From Haladaptatus sp. DYF46 (GTDB lineage Archaea; Halobacteriota; Halobacteria; Halobacteriales; Haladaptataceae), in contig NZ_JAJFAY010000002.1 of the NCBI RefSeq assembly GCF_021083305.1, forward strand, positions 124,001-188,000: a stretch of 64,000 nucleotides of DNA, read 5' to 3'. A model generated the notes under the pieces. The model was not told where the DNA came from. It searched no databases and was given only the letters and a program-made list of their open reading frames with translations. Shown here piece by piece: positions 1-9,491 of the stretch. The position numbers were made by a program, and so were the translations under genes. How positions within the stretch are numbered: position 1 is the stretch's first letter; each line of letters opens with the position of its first letter.

Positions 1-830
1 GCATCGAGGCCGGTTGGCTCCGGTTCGCCGGGGAGCATGTCGAGTTCGCGCATGACGTTCAACAGGCCGACGACACCCTTCTCGCGGGTGTTTTCCTCGA
101 CCACCTCGAAGCCGCCGAGTTCGACGGTGAACGCGGGAATTCCGGCGTTGTTCAGCGCCGCACCCGCCGTCGAGCGCTGGAGGTTCTGCTCCATGTACTC
201 CTCGGCGGTGTACTCGTTGATGACCGGAAAGTCGTAGGCGTCCGCGAGTCGTTCGAGTTCGTCGGCGAGTTCGCGGGCTTCGTCCTCGTCGCGCTCGGTG
301 CCTCGCGGCGTTGCCGCTCCGGTATCCGCGGAACGTCGTTCCGCGCTTCCATGTAGCACTCTGTCCCGAATCACGAACGGAATCGACCCGACCTGCGCGG
401 TGTGGAGGTCCACGAGCGCGTCCGCCGAGTCTGCGAACGCCTCGAACACCCGTTCGTCGATGAGTTCCTGCACGCGCGGCGGGCGCGACCCGTCAGCGTC
501 CGGGTCGGGGAAGTAGCGGTTCGGGTCGTCGCCGTGGTAGTAGGAGGTGCGCGTCGTTCGGCGCAAACCGGCGGGGTTCAGGTTCGGGAGACAGACTACC
601 GTTCCGCGAATCTTCGACGCCAACTCCTCCCGCATGACGTCCTGTGCGGCGGCGAGGGCCGTCACCTCGTTGCCGTGAATCGACGCCGTAATCCAGAGCG
701 TCGGGCCGTCTTCTTCACCCTCCGCGATGAGGACGGGGAGGCGCTCGGGCGTTCCTGTGGGAAGGTCGGTGACGTCCAACCACCCCGTGACGAGTTCGCC
801 GGGGGACGATTCCGCGGTGCCGATTTGCAT
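1..830 (-). CDS. Succinylglutamate desuccinylase/aspartoacylase family protein (M14), C-terminus cut by window edge
   Basis: The frame is open from the ATG at 830 to the window edge (276 codons visible). It begins MQIGTAESSPGEL and shows the zinc-binding H-x-x-E of M14 deacylases in IHGNE (about residues 52-55) and the downstream DLHT histidine near residue 140. The family removes acyl groups from amino acids by zinc-dependent hydrolysis; the substrate here is unknown. A family-atypical, charged insert (HGSAERRSADTGAATPRG) is encoded by two short GC hairpins at 305-317 and 327-345. A second family member lies at 15632-16600 without that insert. It is co-oriented with cbf5, 67 bp downstream of it. 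Confidence 0.88.
   Translation of the reverse strand, partial: MQIGTAESSPGELVTGWLDVTDLPTGTPERLPVLIAEGEEDGPTLWITASIHGNEVTALAAAQDVMREELASKIRGTVVCLPNLNPAGLRRTTRTSYYHGDDPNRYFPDPDADGSRPPRVQELIDERVFEAFADSADALVDLHTAQVGSIPFVIRDRVLHGSAERRSADTGAATPRGTERDEDEARELADELERLADAYDFPVINEYTAEEYMEQNLQRSTAGAALNNAGIPAFTVELGGFEVVEENTREKGVVGLLNVMRELDMLPGEPEPTGLD
305..345. repeat. Two adjacent short hairpins inside the M14 coding sequence
   Basis: GCGGC-GTT-GCCGC (305-317) is followed by CGCGGAAC-GTC-GTTCCGCG (327-345). Both have three-base loops and sit in frame in the insert of the M14 gene. They resemble the hairpins seen in rnp1 at 36096-36166. Confidence 0.7.
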
Positions 831-897
831 ACCGAGAGGTGATTCGCCCGCGACAAAAAGGGGTGTGAACCGGCAGGCGAAAACGGAATTTCGAGGC

Positions 898-1770
898 TTA
901 AACCAACACGCGTTCCAGTTCGACGACCGTCCCTTCCTCCGCATCCGCGTCCCCGACCATTCGGCCGAGACAGACCGCCGCGCCGTTCGGCGTGTGACAG
1001 GCGACGAGTTGGTCCTGCTCCGCTTCTTCGGCCTCGATGATGCCCGGCGCGTACACTTGTGCGCCCTGTGCCACCTGTTCGGCGGCGTTCGGCGCGATGG
1101 TCACGCTCGGGAGGTGGGTCAGCGCGGCCTCCGCGGGGCGGACGATTTCCCGAAGCCAATCATCCTCGTCCTCCTCGCGCCAGCGCGCCAATGCGTCCGA
1201 GAGGTCGTGTAAGGTCACGAGGTCGGTGTCGTCGAACGGGTCGGTCGCCGTCCGGCGGAGGTGGCCCATGTGCGCCCCGGTTCCGAGCGCGAGGCCGATG
1301 TCGTGACAGAGTTTTCGGATGTAGGTGCCACTCTCGCAGCGAATCCGGAGAAGGGCCTGTCGGTCCTGCACTTCCAGCACGTCCAAGTCGTAAACCTCGC
1401 GCACGCGAAGCTTCCGCGAGACGGCGCTCTTTCGGGGCGGTTTCTGATACAGCGGTGCCTCGAACTCGTCGACGATGGCCTCGATGTCGGCCGGAGCCGT
1501 CTCGTGCAGTTCGAGGACGGAGACGTACTCCTTCGACCCTTCGAGGAAGACCTGCGAGAGGCGGGTCGCCGCGCCGGTCAGCGTCGGCAGACACCCGGTG
1601 ACTTTGGGGTCGAGGGTGCCCGCGTGGGCCGCCTGTTCGACTTCACAGAGGTCCCGCACCCACGCCGCGACCTGATGGGCCGACGGGCCGGGCGGTTTGT
1701 CGAGGTTGACCACCCCGAATTCGAGGAGTTCCGCGGGCGAACGCTCGGATGGTGGGCCGCGAAGCGTCAT
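898..1770 (-). CDS. cbf5: RNA-guided pseudouridine synthase Cbf5 (TruB family)
   Basis: 290 aa. Converts uridine to pseudouridine as the catalytic subunit of archaeal H/ACA RNPs, and can modify tRNA U55. The TruB catalytic motif HAGTLDPKVTG is present with the catalytic aspartate at about residue 54, preceded by the KPPGPSAH segment (residues 25-32). The last ~80 residues read as a PUA domain. A longer frame extends upstream, but the ATG at 1770 overlaps the cmk stop by one base (TGATG), as expected for a coupled start, and homologues begin near MTLRGPP. It follows cmk in the conserved adk/DUF106/cmk/cbf5 neighbourhood. Confidence 0.96.
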   Translation of the reverse strand: MTLRGPPSERSPAELLEFGVVNLDKPPGPSAHQVAAWVRDLCEVEQAAHAGTLDPKVTGCLPTLTGAATRLSQVFLEGSKEYVSVLELHETAPADIEAIVDEFEAPLYQKPPRKSAVSRKLRVREVYDLDVLEVQDRQALLRIRCESGTYIRKLCHDIGLALGTGAHMGHLRRTATDPFDDTDLVTLHDLSDALARWREEDEDDWLREIVRPAEAALTHLPSVTIAPNAAEQVAQGAQVYAPGIIEAEEAEQDQLVACHTPNGAAVCLGRMVGDADAEEGTVVELERVLV

Positions 1771-2348
1771 CAGAAATCGTATGAGACGCCGGTAATCGGG
1801 TACTTGCCCTCGTCGGAGTTCGGTTCGTAGTTCTCGACGGCGGTCGTCAGCATGGCGAGAACGTCGTCCGGGTTCCACCGCGCGGTGTTGATGCTCAGGT
1901 CGTAGATGGTGAGGTCGGTAATGTCGATATCGTAGTACTCGTCGTAGCGTTGGGCCTCACTGCCCGCTCGGGCGCGGGTTTCGGTCGCAGCCTGCTTTTG
2001 GGATTTCTCCTCGCGGTCCGCGATGCGGGCCGCGCGCACGTCGAGCGGCGCGTCGAGCCAGATTCGGAAATCGGCGTACTCCCCGGCGAGCCACCCGGCG
2101 AGCCGAGATTCGAGAACGACGTCGTCGTCCTGTGTGGCGACCTCGCGGAGTCGCTTGTCCAGTTCGCGGTCTATCCCCTCGTCCTCCTCGGCGAGTTTGT
2201 TGAATTCGAGCGGCGTCAAGTCGCGCTCGGCGGCGAGTTCGCGGAAGATGTCGCCGCCGCTCACGTGATCCAATCCGAACGCATCCGCGAGTCCGTGCGC
2301 AGTCGTACTCTTCCCACTCCCCGGTGGGCCTGAGACGGTCAATAACAT
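1770..2348 (-). CDS. cmk: (d)CMP kinase, archaeal type
   Basis: 192 aa. Phosphorylates CMP and dCMP using ATP in pyrimidine nucleotide salvage. The protein opens with a P-loop GPPGSGKST (residues 7-15), followed by the lid and NMP-binding regions of the short archaeal cytidylate kinase family (expected 180-195 aa). The C-terminal stop overlaps the cbf5 start, so the two are probably translated together. The 39-bp gap to the DUF106 gene suggests the three form one transcript. Confidence 0.95.
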   Translation of the reverse strand: MLLTVSGPPGSGKSTTAHGLADAFGLDHVSGGDIFRELAAERDLTPLEFNKLAEEDEGIDRELDKRLREVATQDDDVVLESRLAGWLAGEYADFRIWLDAPLDVRAARIADREEKSQKQAATETRARAGSEAQRYDEYYDIDITDLTIYDLSINTARWNPDDVLAMLTTAVENYEPNSDEGKYPITGVSYDF

Positions 2349-2387
2349 ATGTACCCTCGAACGGGCACCAAGAAAGAGGTTTTGAAC

Positions 2388-3302
2388 TTACGTCGGCGTC
2401 GTCTGGATGTTCAGCGCCTTCCGGATGAGTTGCGTGAACGCCATCGAGCAGAGGAAGTACCAGATGATCCACGTCTGCATCGGGCCGATCGCGCCATGCG
2501 TCCATCCATAAGGCCCGCCGACGAGGGGGAGTACAACCTTGTTCGGAACGACCGCCGGCGTACCGTCGCCGATGCGCCAGTACATCCAGAGGAAGGCCGG
2601 GATGGTGATGAACATCGTCCAGACCATCGGGCGGAACTGCTCTTTGAACATGCCCGTCTGGTCGCCCATGGCTTCCATCTGTTCCTGTCGGATGCGCTCC
2701 ATCGCCTGCTCGTCGCCCTTCTCCTTCGCTTCCTTCTGGCGCTTCTGGATGTCCTTCATCCGCTCCTGATACATGCCCATCTTCTCCATGTCCATCAGGT
2801 TGTCCTGCAGGAGCGTGGTGTACAGGCCAGTCAGCATGGCGACGATCATGATGACGACGTAGAACGGGAGCGCGGCGTCGATGGGACCGAGCACCACGTC
2901 GACGACTTGCCCGACGGCGGCGCGGATGTTGTTCTGGGAGTAGCCCAAGAACAGTCCGATGCTCGCCACCCCCGCGAGTTTATCCCATTTCGACCACGAC
3001 GTGGTTTCGATGTCGTCCACGTCGCTCGACGAGGACGTCGTGCTCGACGTCGATGTGCCGGAATCATCGAGAGCGTCCGCGACCTCGTCCGGGTCCGCGA
3101 GTTCGAAGCCGTGGATGCCGTCCACGAGGATTCCCTTCTCTATCAGGCGACCCCACTGGCCGCTCGTGAGGTCGTCGTTGACGTCCCGCCACTCGACTTC
3201 GTCCGACCCTTCGTCGGTTTCCTCGTAGATGACCGAGAGGGCGTCGGCCATCGCCGGGTCCTCGGCGATGAGCGATTCTACTTTCTGCGCTGTCCGTGCC
3301 AT
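2388..3302 (-). CDS. DUF106 membrane protein (YidC/EMC3-related insertase superfamily)
   Basis: 304 aa. The N-terminal ~90 residues are soluble and acidic, followed by a linker of serines and threonines, then three or four transmembrane segments (near KLAGVASIGLFLGY, FYVVIMIVAMLTGLY, MFITIPAFLWMYW and the C-terminus). Between TM2 and TM3 is a charged coiled segment rich in K, E, Q and M, the hallmark of DUF106 and of the archaeal YidC-like/EMC3 insertases. The likely role is insertion of membrane proteins. Its usual haloarchaeal position next to cmk and adk, near secY, fits that role. Divergent from the SHOCT gene at 3448. Confidence 0.9.
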   Translation of the reverse strand: MARTAQKVESLIAEDPAMADALSVIYEETDEGSDEVEWRDVNDDLTSGQWGRLIEKGILVDGIHGFELADPDEVADALDDSGTSTSSTTSSSSDVDDIETTSWSKWDKLAGVASIGLFLGYSQNNIRAAVGQVVDVVLGPIDAALPFYVVIMIVAMLTGLYTTLLQDNLMDMEKMGMYQERMKDIQKRQKEAKEKGDEQAMERIRQEQMEAMGDQTGMFKEQFRPMVWTMFITIPAFLWMYWRIGDGTPAVVPNKVVLPLVGGPYGWTHGAIGPMQTWIIWYFLCSMAFTQLIRKALNIQTTPT

Positions 3303-3414
3303 TGTGGCACGTTTGGGATTCGGCGTTAATCAACCTTCGCCATCGACACGAGCGCGCGGCGAACGGACCCCACTGACGCGGGGAAACCGGCCGAGGGATG
3401 AACGGTTAGAGGAT

Positions 3415-3424
3415 AAATTTTTTA
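3415..3424 (+). promoter_or_regulatory. TATA-like promoter element of the SHOCT gene
   Basis: The AT-only run AAATTTTTTA lies about 27-30 bp before the ATG at 3448, the spacing expected for a leaderless haloarchaeal transcript. Confidence 0.55.
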
Positions 3425-3447
3425 CCGTTGTCACGTAACCCGATGGC

Positions 3448-3792
3448 ATGAGCGAACTGAGTGAAATACTCCCCGAAGACGACTTCTGGCGTGTGGTCGT
3501 ACTGGGTGGGTTTGCCGTCTTCTTCACGGGTGTCATCGCGATCGTCGCCTCGGAAGCGTCCTATCTCCTCGGAATCGTGGCCGTTCTCGGATTCCTCGTG
3601 TGGTACCTTCGGGACGGCGGTGAAACGGTCGTCGAAAAGGAAGCGGAAGAAACCGAACTCGACGCCGTGGAAGTCCTCAGGGCCCGCTACGCGAACGGCG
3701 ACATCGACGAAGCGGAGTTCGAAGGGCGACTCGACACGCTCCTCGAAACGGAAACAGCGGAATCGCGGGAAAAAGAACTCTCCTTCGAGTAG
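3448..3792 (+). CDS. SHOCT domain-containing small membrane protein
   Basis: 114 aa. Two hydrophobic helices (about residues 13-30 and 34-51) are followed by a charged linker and a C-terminal SHOCT module (VEVLRARYANGDIDEAEFE, about residues 75-95), a short helical oligomerisation motif seen at protein ends. No catalytic function is evident. It is convergent with adk (7 bp between stops) and divergent from DUF106, a common haloarchaeal arrangement. A TATA-like run 27-30 bp upstream supports the chosen start. Confidence 0.88.
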   Translation: MSELSEILPEDDFWRVVVLGGFAVFFTGVIAIVASEASYLLGIVAVLGFLVWYLRDGGETVVEKEAEETELDAVEVLRARYANGDIDEAEFEGRLDTLLETETAESREKELSFE

Positions 3793-3799
3793 ACCGCTT

Positions 3800-4417
3800 T
3801 CAGGCCTCGTCCTCGACCGTTTCCTTGATTTCGTTCCACACCTCGTCGGGCGTCTGCTCGCCGTCGATGCGGACGAGTTCGCCCGTGTCGTCGTAGTGGT
3901 CGATGACGGGTTCCGTGTTCTCGCGGTAGACGCGGAGGCGTTCGCGCACCGTCTCCTCGGTGTCGTCGTCGCGCTGGACGAGGCGTTCCTTTACCGCTTC
4001 GTCCTCGGCGGGGTTGTAATCGACGTGGTAGATGTCGCCCGTCTCGGGGTCGAGTCGGCGGCCGGTGAGGCGGCCGACGAGTTCGTCCTCGGCCACGTCG
4101 AGGTACAGAACGACGTCGAGGTCGGTGATGTCGTCCAGATACTCCGCCTGCGAGGGGTTTCGCGGGTAGCCGTCGAGGACGTAGCCGTCGGCCTCGGCGA
4201 GCGCGGCTTGAACGATTTCGTTGACGACGGCGTCGGGGACGAGTTCGCCCTCGTCCATGAAACTCGCGGGAGTTCCGTACTCCGTCTCCATGTGCTTGTT
4301 CGCGCGAAGCGCGTCGCCGGTCGTGACGTGTTCGACGTCGAATTCCTCGGCGATTCGTGCGCTCTGTGTCCCTTTCCCAGCACCGGGGGCACCCAAAATC
4401 AGGATGTTCGGGTTCAT
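3800..4417 (-). CDS. adk: Adenylate kinase
   Basis: 205 aa. Catalyses AMP + ATP to 2 ADP in the cytoplasm. P-loop GAPGAGKGT at residues 9-17; the NMP-binding segment, DGYPRN motif and a lid region beginning [17 protein letters not shown] identify the bacterial-type long adenylate kinase used by haloarchaea. The lid has no zinc-binding cysteines. A TATA-like CCTTTAT on the minus strand about 25-30 bp upstream suggests its own leaderless promoter. In many haloarchaea this gene immediately follows secY; here secY begins 23 kb away. Confidence 0.96.
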   Translation of the reverse strand: MNPNILILGAPGAGKGTQSARIAEEFDVEHVTTGDALRANKHMETEYGTPASFMDEGELVPDAVVNEIVQAALAEADGYVLDGYPRNPSQAEYLDDITDLDVVLYLDVAEDELVGRLTGRRLDPETGDIYHVDYNPAEDEAVKERLVQRDDDTEETVRERLRVYRENTEPVIDHYDDTGELVRIDGEQTPDEVWNEIKETVEDEA

Positions 4418-4503
4418 GCACTCACCTGCACCGTCTTCGCATAAAGGCTTACGGAAACCGAGCGGAGCATCCGGTTTTTGAGGGCCGAGGACGAACGACT
4501 GGT

Positions 4504-4977
4504 ATGACCCGATTCAGCGCTTCGACCCCGACGGAACGACGGAAACTCGTCGTGGACGCCATCACCGCACACCGCGAGCGCGGAAGCCCGTTTTGCACGC
4601 TGACCGCCGACCCCGAAACGGCGTCCGAACCGGACTTCGATTCCGAATCGAAATCGGCGGCGTCGGGAGCGGACGACGGCAGCGACGCGGGCGACGAGGA
4701 CGGGACGGAAGAGGAACTCCCGCCGTGGATTCAGTTCGGCGACCGGACGCTCAACCTCGACTGTACGGACGAGGAGTTGGAGGCGCTCAAGACGCTGGTT
4801 GGGGAGTTCCCCGCGTTCAAAATCGAGCAGCTACGGAGCCCCGAAGATGCGGACGGGACGAACGTGCGAATCAGCGCGAAAGCGGACGCGAACCGCATCG
4901 CGCAGTTCGTAGACCGGGCGTTCCGCGAGGTGTACGGCTGTTCCGAATCGGTGACGGTGTGGGCCGTCGAAGTGTGA
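4504..4977 (+). CDS. Conserved haloarchaeal protein of unknown function
   Basis: 157 aa from the ATG at 4504; upstream in-frame sequence overlaps the adk promoter and was excluded. It has an N-terminal helical part ([20 protein letters not shown]), a very acidic low-complexity linker (about residues 43-75) and a C-terminal alpha/beta part ending in VTVWAVEV. No catalytic motif is visible. The protein is highly acidic, as expected for a cytosolic halophile protein. Function unknown. Confidence 0.8.
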   Translation: MTRFSASTPTERRKLVVDAITAHRERGSPFCTLTADPETASEPDFDSESKSAASGADDGSDAGDEDGTEEELPPWIQFGDRTLNLDCTDEELEALKTLVGEFPAFKIEQLRSPEDADGTNVRISAKADANRIAQFVDRAFREVYGCSESVTVWAVEV

Positions 4978-5031
4978 TGATGTGGCTGGTTCCGTAGTCG
5001 TTATCACGCTCCTCGGATATTACGGGGACGT

Positions 5032-5139
5032 ATGACACATCGCCACGCCATTCGAGATACTCCCGATATCGAACACTGGACGGACGCGACGCGACGGTAC
5101 ACCCGACAGGTCATCGATACCGGATGGTACGTTACATGA
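5032..5139 (+). CDS. 35-codon small ORF translationally coupled to the Usp gene
   Basis: ATG at 5032 opens MTHRHAIRDTPDIEHW and stops with a TGA at 5137-5139 that overlaps the ATG of the next gene (ATGA). Such coupling and a TTATC-like box about 27 bp upstream of 5032 suggest it is translated. It is soluble, with basic and aromatic residues and no recognisable domain. It could be a genuine small protein or a leader peptide for the stress protein. Confidence 0.45.
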   Translation: MTHRHAIRDTPDIEHWTDATRRYTRQVIDTGWYVT

Positions 5140-5570
5140 CGGGGCTGTTCGAACGAATCGTCCTCCCGGTTGCGAGCGAGGAGGATGCGGAGACGACCTG
5201 TGACGTGGCGCTCGACCGCGTCGCCGATGCCGACGGCCGCGTCGTCGCGGTTCACGTCGTCGAGAAGGGCGGCGGGGTTCCCGACAAGGCATCGGTCGAA
5301 CAGCGCGAAGAACGGGCGGCGGACATATTTTCCGTCGTCACGGATCGCTGTGACGCCGCTGGAATCCCGGTCGAAACGAAACTCACCTACGGCACGAACG
5401 TCGCGGAGGCCATCTTCGACGCCGCGGACGACGTGGACGCGACGGCAATTGTGTTCTCGCCGCGGAGCGGCAGTCGGTGGATACAACTGCTCACGGGGGA
5501 CGTGGCGCACACGCTCGTCACGGAGGCAAACCGACCGATAATCGTCCTTCCCGACACGGAGGCGAACTGA
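5136..5570 (+). CDS. Universal stress protein (UspA family), single domain
   Basis: 144 aa. The typical Usp beginning FERIVLPVASEEDAE is followed by the alpha/beta nucleotide-binding-type fold, with a C-terminal glycine-rich segment SPRSGSRWIQLLTGDVAH and the terminal strand PIIVLPD. Usp proteins bind ATP or dimerise in stress responses and often regulate transporters. The start at 5136 is preferred over 5124 because it overlaps the preceding small ORF. Its stop overlaps the ATG of the permease gene (TGATG), so it probably acts with that transporter. Confidence 0.88.
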   Translation: MTGLFERIVLPVASEEDAETTCDVALDRVADADGRVVAVHVVEKGGGVPDKASVEQREERAADIFSVVTDRCDAAGIPVETKLTYGTNVAEAIFDAADDVDATAIVFSPRSGSRWIQLLTGDVAHTLVTEANRPIIVLPDTEAN

Positions 5571-7825
5571 TGGCGGACGAGGAACTCGCGAAGGACCTCG
5601 GACCGCTCGCCGCACTCACCATCGGCGTCGGAACCATGATCGGCGCGGGAATCTTCGTCCTACCGCGTCAAGCCTACCAAATAGCGGGTCCCGCAATCGC
5701 CCTCTCGTTCGTCGTTGGCGGCGTCATCTCGCTGTTCACCGCGCTTTCAGCGAGCGAACTCGGAACGGCGATGCCGAAGGCGGGTGGCAGTTACTACTAC
5801 GTCAATCACGCTCTCGGTCCCCTGTTCGGTTCGATTGCGGGCATGGGTAACTGGATGGGATTGGCGTTCGCCTCCGCTTTCTACATGATCGGATTCGGGG
5901 ACTTCGTCACCGCACTCGTCACGGTCCCGCCCATCGATCTCAATGTTATCAGGATCCCCGGAACACAAGTCGCCGCGTTTTTCGCAGGGATACTGTTCAT
6001 CGGTATCAACTACGTCGGCGCAAAGGAAACCGGGCGACTGCAGAACGTCATCGTCATCATGCTGGTCGCCATCCTAACTGTATTCTCGATACTCGGGTTT
6101 CTGCAGGCCGATCTCTCTACGCTCAAACCGTTCGCACCGACGAAAGACGGGTACGGTGCGGTGCTCCCCGGGACCGCGCTGGTGTTCGTTTCCTTTCTCG
6201 GCTTCGCGAAGATCACGACCGTTGCGGAGGAGATCAAGAATCCCGGTCGGAACCTTCCCCTCGCCGTCGTCGGATCGGTCGTCATCGTCACGACGATGTA
6301 CGCGATTCTGATGATTGTAATGGCGAGCGTGATAAACTGGACGGAACTCGCGGCCCCCGGTGCCGACCCGGTAGTCGAAGTCGCCGAAGTCGCGTTCGGG
6401 AATAGTCTCGGACTGGCTGGTGTCGGTGCCGGGCTTATCATTTTCGGCGGCCTGTTGGCGACCGCTTCCAGCGCGAACGCATCGATTTTAGCGTCCTCGC
6501 GCATCAACTTCGCGATGGGGCGTGACAAACTGATCACCGCGTGGCTCAACGACATCCACGACAAGTTCGCCACACCCTACCGCTCCATCGCGGTTACCGG
6601 CGTCATCATTCTCGTCCTCATCCTCATCGGGAACATCAAGACTCTCGCGAAGGCGGGGAGCGTACTTCACCTCATCGTCTACGGCCTGCTCAATCTCGCG
6701 CTTATCGTGATGCGGGAGGCCGATGTCGCGGAGTACGATCCCGCGTTCCGAGTACCGCTCTACCCGATAACGCCGATTCTCGGTGCGCTGTTCTCGTTCG
6801 CCCTCATCGCATTCATGAACCGCATCGAAATCGCGCTGGCCGTCCTGTTCGTCGTCTTTGGCATCGGCTGGTTCTTCGTCTACGCCCGGCCACGAACCGA
6901 CAAACAGGGAGTACTGAGCAGATACATCCTCAGCCGACCGGACGATATGCCCGAACCGGCCGTCTCCGCGGCCACGTCCGTGAAACCGGACGGTGGCGAC
7001 TACCGGGTGATGGTGCCGCTGGCCAACCCCGAACACGAGACGGACCTCATCTCGCTCGCAAGCGCCGTGGCGAGCCAACGCGGCGGAACGGTCGTCGCGA
7101 CGCACATCGTCCAAGTGCCGGACCAGACGCCGCTGGCGAGCGGCGCGGAACACGTCGAGGAACTCGACGCCGAATCGGCGGACCTCCTCGAACGGGCGCG
7201 AAACGACGCCGAAACGTTCGGCGTTCCCGTCGAAACCCACACCATCCTCTCACACCGTTCGTTCGAGGAGATATTCGACGCGGCCCAGAGCCACGACGCG
7301 GACCTCGTGGTCATGGGATGGGGCGAGGACAGCCACGGGTCCCCCGGCAGGGCGGAGAGCGCCCTCGACGAACTGACGAACGGACTCCCGTGCGACGTCG
7401 TCGTCCTCCGCAATCGCGGGTTCGACCCCAGTCGCGTCCTCGTTCCCACCGCTGGCGGGCCGGACTCCGCACTCAGTGCGGCCATCGCACAGATGCTGCA
7501 AGCCGAATACGGCTCCGAACTCTCGCTCCTCCACGTCACGGACGAGTCGCGGGAGGCGGGCGAGGAGTTCCTCGCCGACTGGGCGACGGACCACGACATC
7601 AGGGACGCGAACCTCGTCGTCGTGGAAGAAGACGACGTTGAAGCGGCCATCGAACGCGCGGCGGCCGACTGCTCGCTGCTCGTCATCGGCGCGACGGAGG
7701 AAGGACTCCTCGCGCGCCTGTTCCGAGGGTCGCTCGCGCTCGACATCGTGGACGACGTGGACTGTTCCGTCCTGCTCGCGGAAAAGCAACGAAAACGCTC
7801 GGTTCGGGAACGTCTCCTCGGATAG
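5570..7825 (+). CDS. APC-superfamily amino acid permease fused to tandem Usp domains
   Basis: 751 aa. Residues ~10-450 are a 12-TM APC amino acid/polyamine transporter with the signature GVGTMIGAGIFVLPRQA in TM1. The cytoplasmic tail (from about residue 480) carries two UspA-like domains: the first starts YRVMVPLANPEHE and ends with CDVVVLRN, the second starts RVLVPTAGGPDSA and ends with CSVLLAEK. The ATG at 5570 overlaps the stop of the preceding Usp gene. The domain fusion suggests nucleotide- or stress-dependent control of transport; substrate unknown. Confidence 0.92.
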   Translation: MADEELAKDLGPLAALTIGVGTMIGAGIFVLPRQAYQIAGPAIALSFVVGGVISLFTALSASELGTAMPKAGGSYYYVNHALGPLFGSIAGMGNWMGLAFASAFYMIGFGDFVTALVTVPPIDLNVIRIPGTQVAAFFAGILFIGINYVGAKETGRLQNVIVIMLVAILTVFSILGFLQADLSTLKPFAPTKDGYGAVLPGTALVFVSFLGFAKITTVAEEIKNPGRNLPLAVVGSVVIVTTMYAILMIVMASVINWTELAAPGADPVVEVAEVAFGNSLGLAGVGAGLIIFGGLLATASSANASILASSRINFAMGRDKLITAWLNDIHDKFATPYRSIAVTGVIILVLILIGNIKTLAKAGSVLHLIVYGLLNLALIVMREADVAEYDPAFRVPLYPITPILGALFSFALIAFMNRIEIALAVLFVVFGIGWFFVYARPRTDKQGVLSRYILSRPDDMPEPAVSAATSVKPDGGDYRVMVPLANPEHETDLISLASAVASQRGGTVVATHIVQVPDQTPLASGAEHVEELDAESADLLERARNDAETFGVPVETHTILSHRSFEEIFDAAQSHDADLVVMGWGEDSHGSPGRAESALDELTNGLPCDVVVLRNRGFDPSRVLVPTAGGPDSALSAAIAQMLQAEYGSELSLLHVTDESREAGEEFLADWATDHDIRDANLVVVEEDDVEAAIERAAADCSLLVIGATEEGLLARLFRGSLALDIVDDVDCSVLLAEKQRKRSVRERLLG

Positions 7826-7892
7826 CCGTCCCGCGATTTTGACGCTCGGGCGAGTTCCGTCCGTCGCCGGAAAATCGATTCCGGCGGAACGC

Positions 7893-9491
7893 CTACGACC
7901 GCCAGTACGCGCCGGTCAGCAGGACGAACACCGGGAATATTTCCAACCGTCCGACCCACATCAGGACGACCATGAGGAGTTTCGCACCGTTGGAGAAGGG
8001 CACGTAGTTGTTCATCGGACCGACGAGTTGGAACCCCGGTCCCACGTTCCCGAGCGTCGAAGCGATGGCGCTCATGGCTTCGAGCGTGGTGATTTGCGGT
8101 CCGGCCCGCTCGATGTCGAGGAAGAGGAGCAGCGTGGCGACGAGGAAGATGACCACGTAGAGGAGCGTGAAGGCGTAGATACCGCGGACAGCACGTTCGT
8201 CGAGAGCGCGTCCACCGAGTCGAACCGGGCGAACCGCCTCGGGGTGAACGTTCGTGAACAGTTCCCGGCGGAACGATTTCAGGATGACGAGCCAGCGGAC
8301 GATTTTGATGGCACCGCCGGTCGAACCCGCACACCCGCCGATGAGCATCGCGGCCAGCATGAGGTACTGGGCGGAACTGTTCCACGTGTTGAAGTCCATG
8401 CTGGCATAGCCCGTCGTCGTGACGATGGAGATGAGTTGGAAGGTGGCGTGGCGAACCGACGATTCGATGTTCCCGGCGACGGCCGGCCCGCCCGGGACGG
8501 ACACCAACCCCTGATGGGTGTACAGCAGGACGGACAGAATCGCCGAAAGGACGGCCAAGATGCCGACGTAAAAGCGGAACTCCACGTCCTCGAACAGGCG
8601 GCGCGGGTTTCCGTTCAGGACGTGCCAGAACAGCGCGAAGTTCGTCCCCGCGGCGATCATGAACGGAACGATGACCCACTGAACGATGGCGGAAAACGCC
8701 TCGATGCTCCGCGCCTCGGGGGAGAACCCGCCGGTCGCCATCGTCGTGAAGCCGTGGGCCACGGCGTTGTAGAACGTCATTCCGGGGGCGAGCGGCGTCC
8801 CGAGTGCCTTTCCGAGAACGTGGAGGCCGAACAGCAGAACGATTTCGAGCGCGGTGATGCCGAGGTAGGCCTTCCAGAGCGCCCGCGCCGTCTCCGCGAT
8901 TCGCGGGGTGAGTTTCTGGATGCCGGGGCCGGGCGCTTCGGCGTCCATCAGCTGTGCGCCCCCGACGGACAGTTCCGGCAGAATCGCGACGGCGAGGACG
9001 ACGATCCCCATCCCGCCGAGCCACTGGGTCAACTGCCGCCACATCAACAGCGCGCGGGAGTGCGTCTCGAAGGAGATGTCGCCCATCACCGTCGCGCCGG
9101 TCGTCGTGAACCCGCTCATGCTCTCGAACAGCGCGTTGACGGGGTGTGCGAGCGTGGACGGTCCCGACGTGATGGCGATGTACGGAAACCCGCTCAGCAA
9201 CGAAACGCCGTTTCCGGCGATGACGTAGGGCAGTCCGCCGACGATGGACACCGCGAACCACGTCAGCGCGACCATCAGGAACCCCTCCCGCGCGCCGAGG
9301 TCGGGGTCCGGGTCGACGCGTTCGAGCGACCACCCGACGACGACGGCGACGGCGATGGTCGTGACGAACGTTCCGATGCCCTCACCGTAGTACAGGCCGA
9401 CGAGCAACGGGAACACCAGCGGGACGGAGAGCCACTTCACGACTGTTCCGACGAGGCTGACGCTGGCCCGCCAGTCGATGCGAACGGTCAT
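7893..9491 (-). CDS. trkH: TrkH-family potassium uptake protein
   Basis: 532 aa integral membrane protein with the four pore loops of the Trk/Ktr fold: SGFTTTGATV, HGFTTMATGGF, TTTGYASMDF and STLGNVGPGF, plus the conserved AGSTGGAIK loop near the centre. It forms the ion-conducting subunit that imports K+, essential for a salt-in osmotic strategy. Its start codon overlaps the stop of trkA by 4 bp (ATGA), so the two form one transcript and probably one complex. Confidence 0.95.
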   Translation of the reverse strand: MTVRIDWRASVSLVGTVVKWLSVPLVFPLLVGLYYGEGIGTFVTTIAVAVVVGWSLERVDPDPDLGAREGFLMVALTWFAVSIVGGLPYVIAGNGVSLLSGFPYIAITSGPSTLAHPVNALFESMSGFTTTGATVMGDISFETHSRALLMWRQLTQWLGGMGIVVLAVAILPELSVGGAQLMDAEAPGPGIQKLTPRIAETARALWKAYLGITALEIVLLFGLHVLGKALGTPLAPGMTFYNAVAHGFTTMATGGFSPEARSIEAFSAIVQWVIVPFMIAAGTNFALFWHVLNGNPRRLFEDVEFRFYVGILAVLSAILSVLLYTHQGLVSVPGGPAVAGNIESSVRHATFQLISIVTTTGYASMDFNTWNSSAQYLMLAAMLIGGCAGSTGGAIKIVRWLVILKSFRRELFTNVHPEAVRPVRLGGRALDERAVRGIYAFTLLYVVIFLVATLLLFLDIERAGPQITTLEAMSAIASTLGNVGPGFQLVGPMNNYVPFSNGAKLLMVVLMWVGRLEIFPVFVLLTGAYWRS

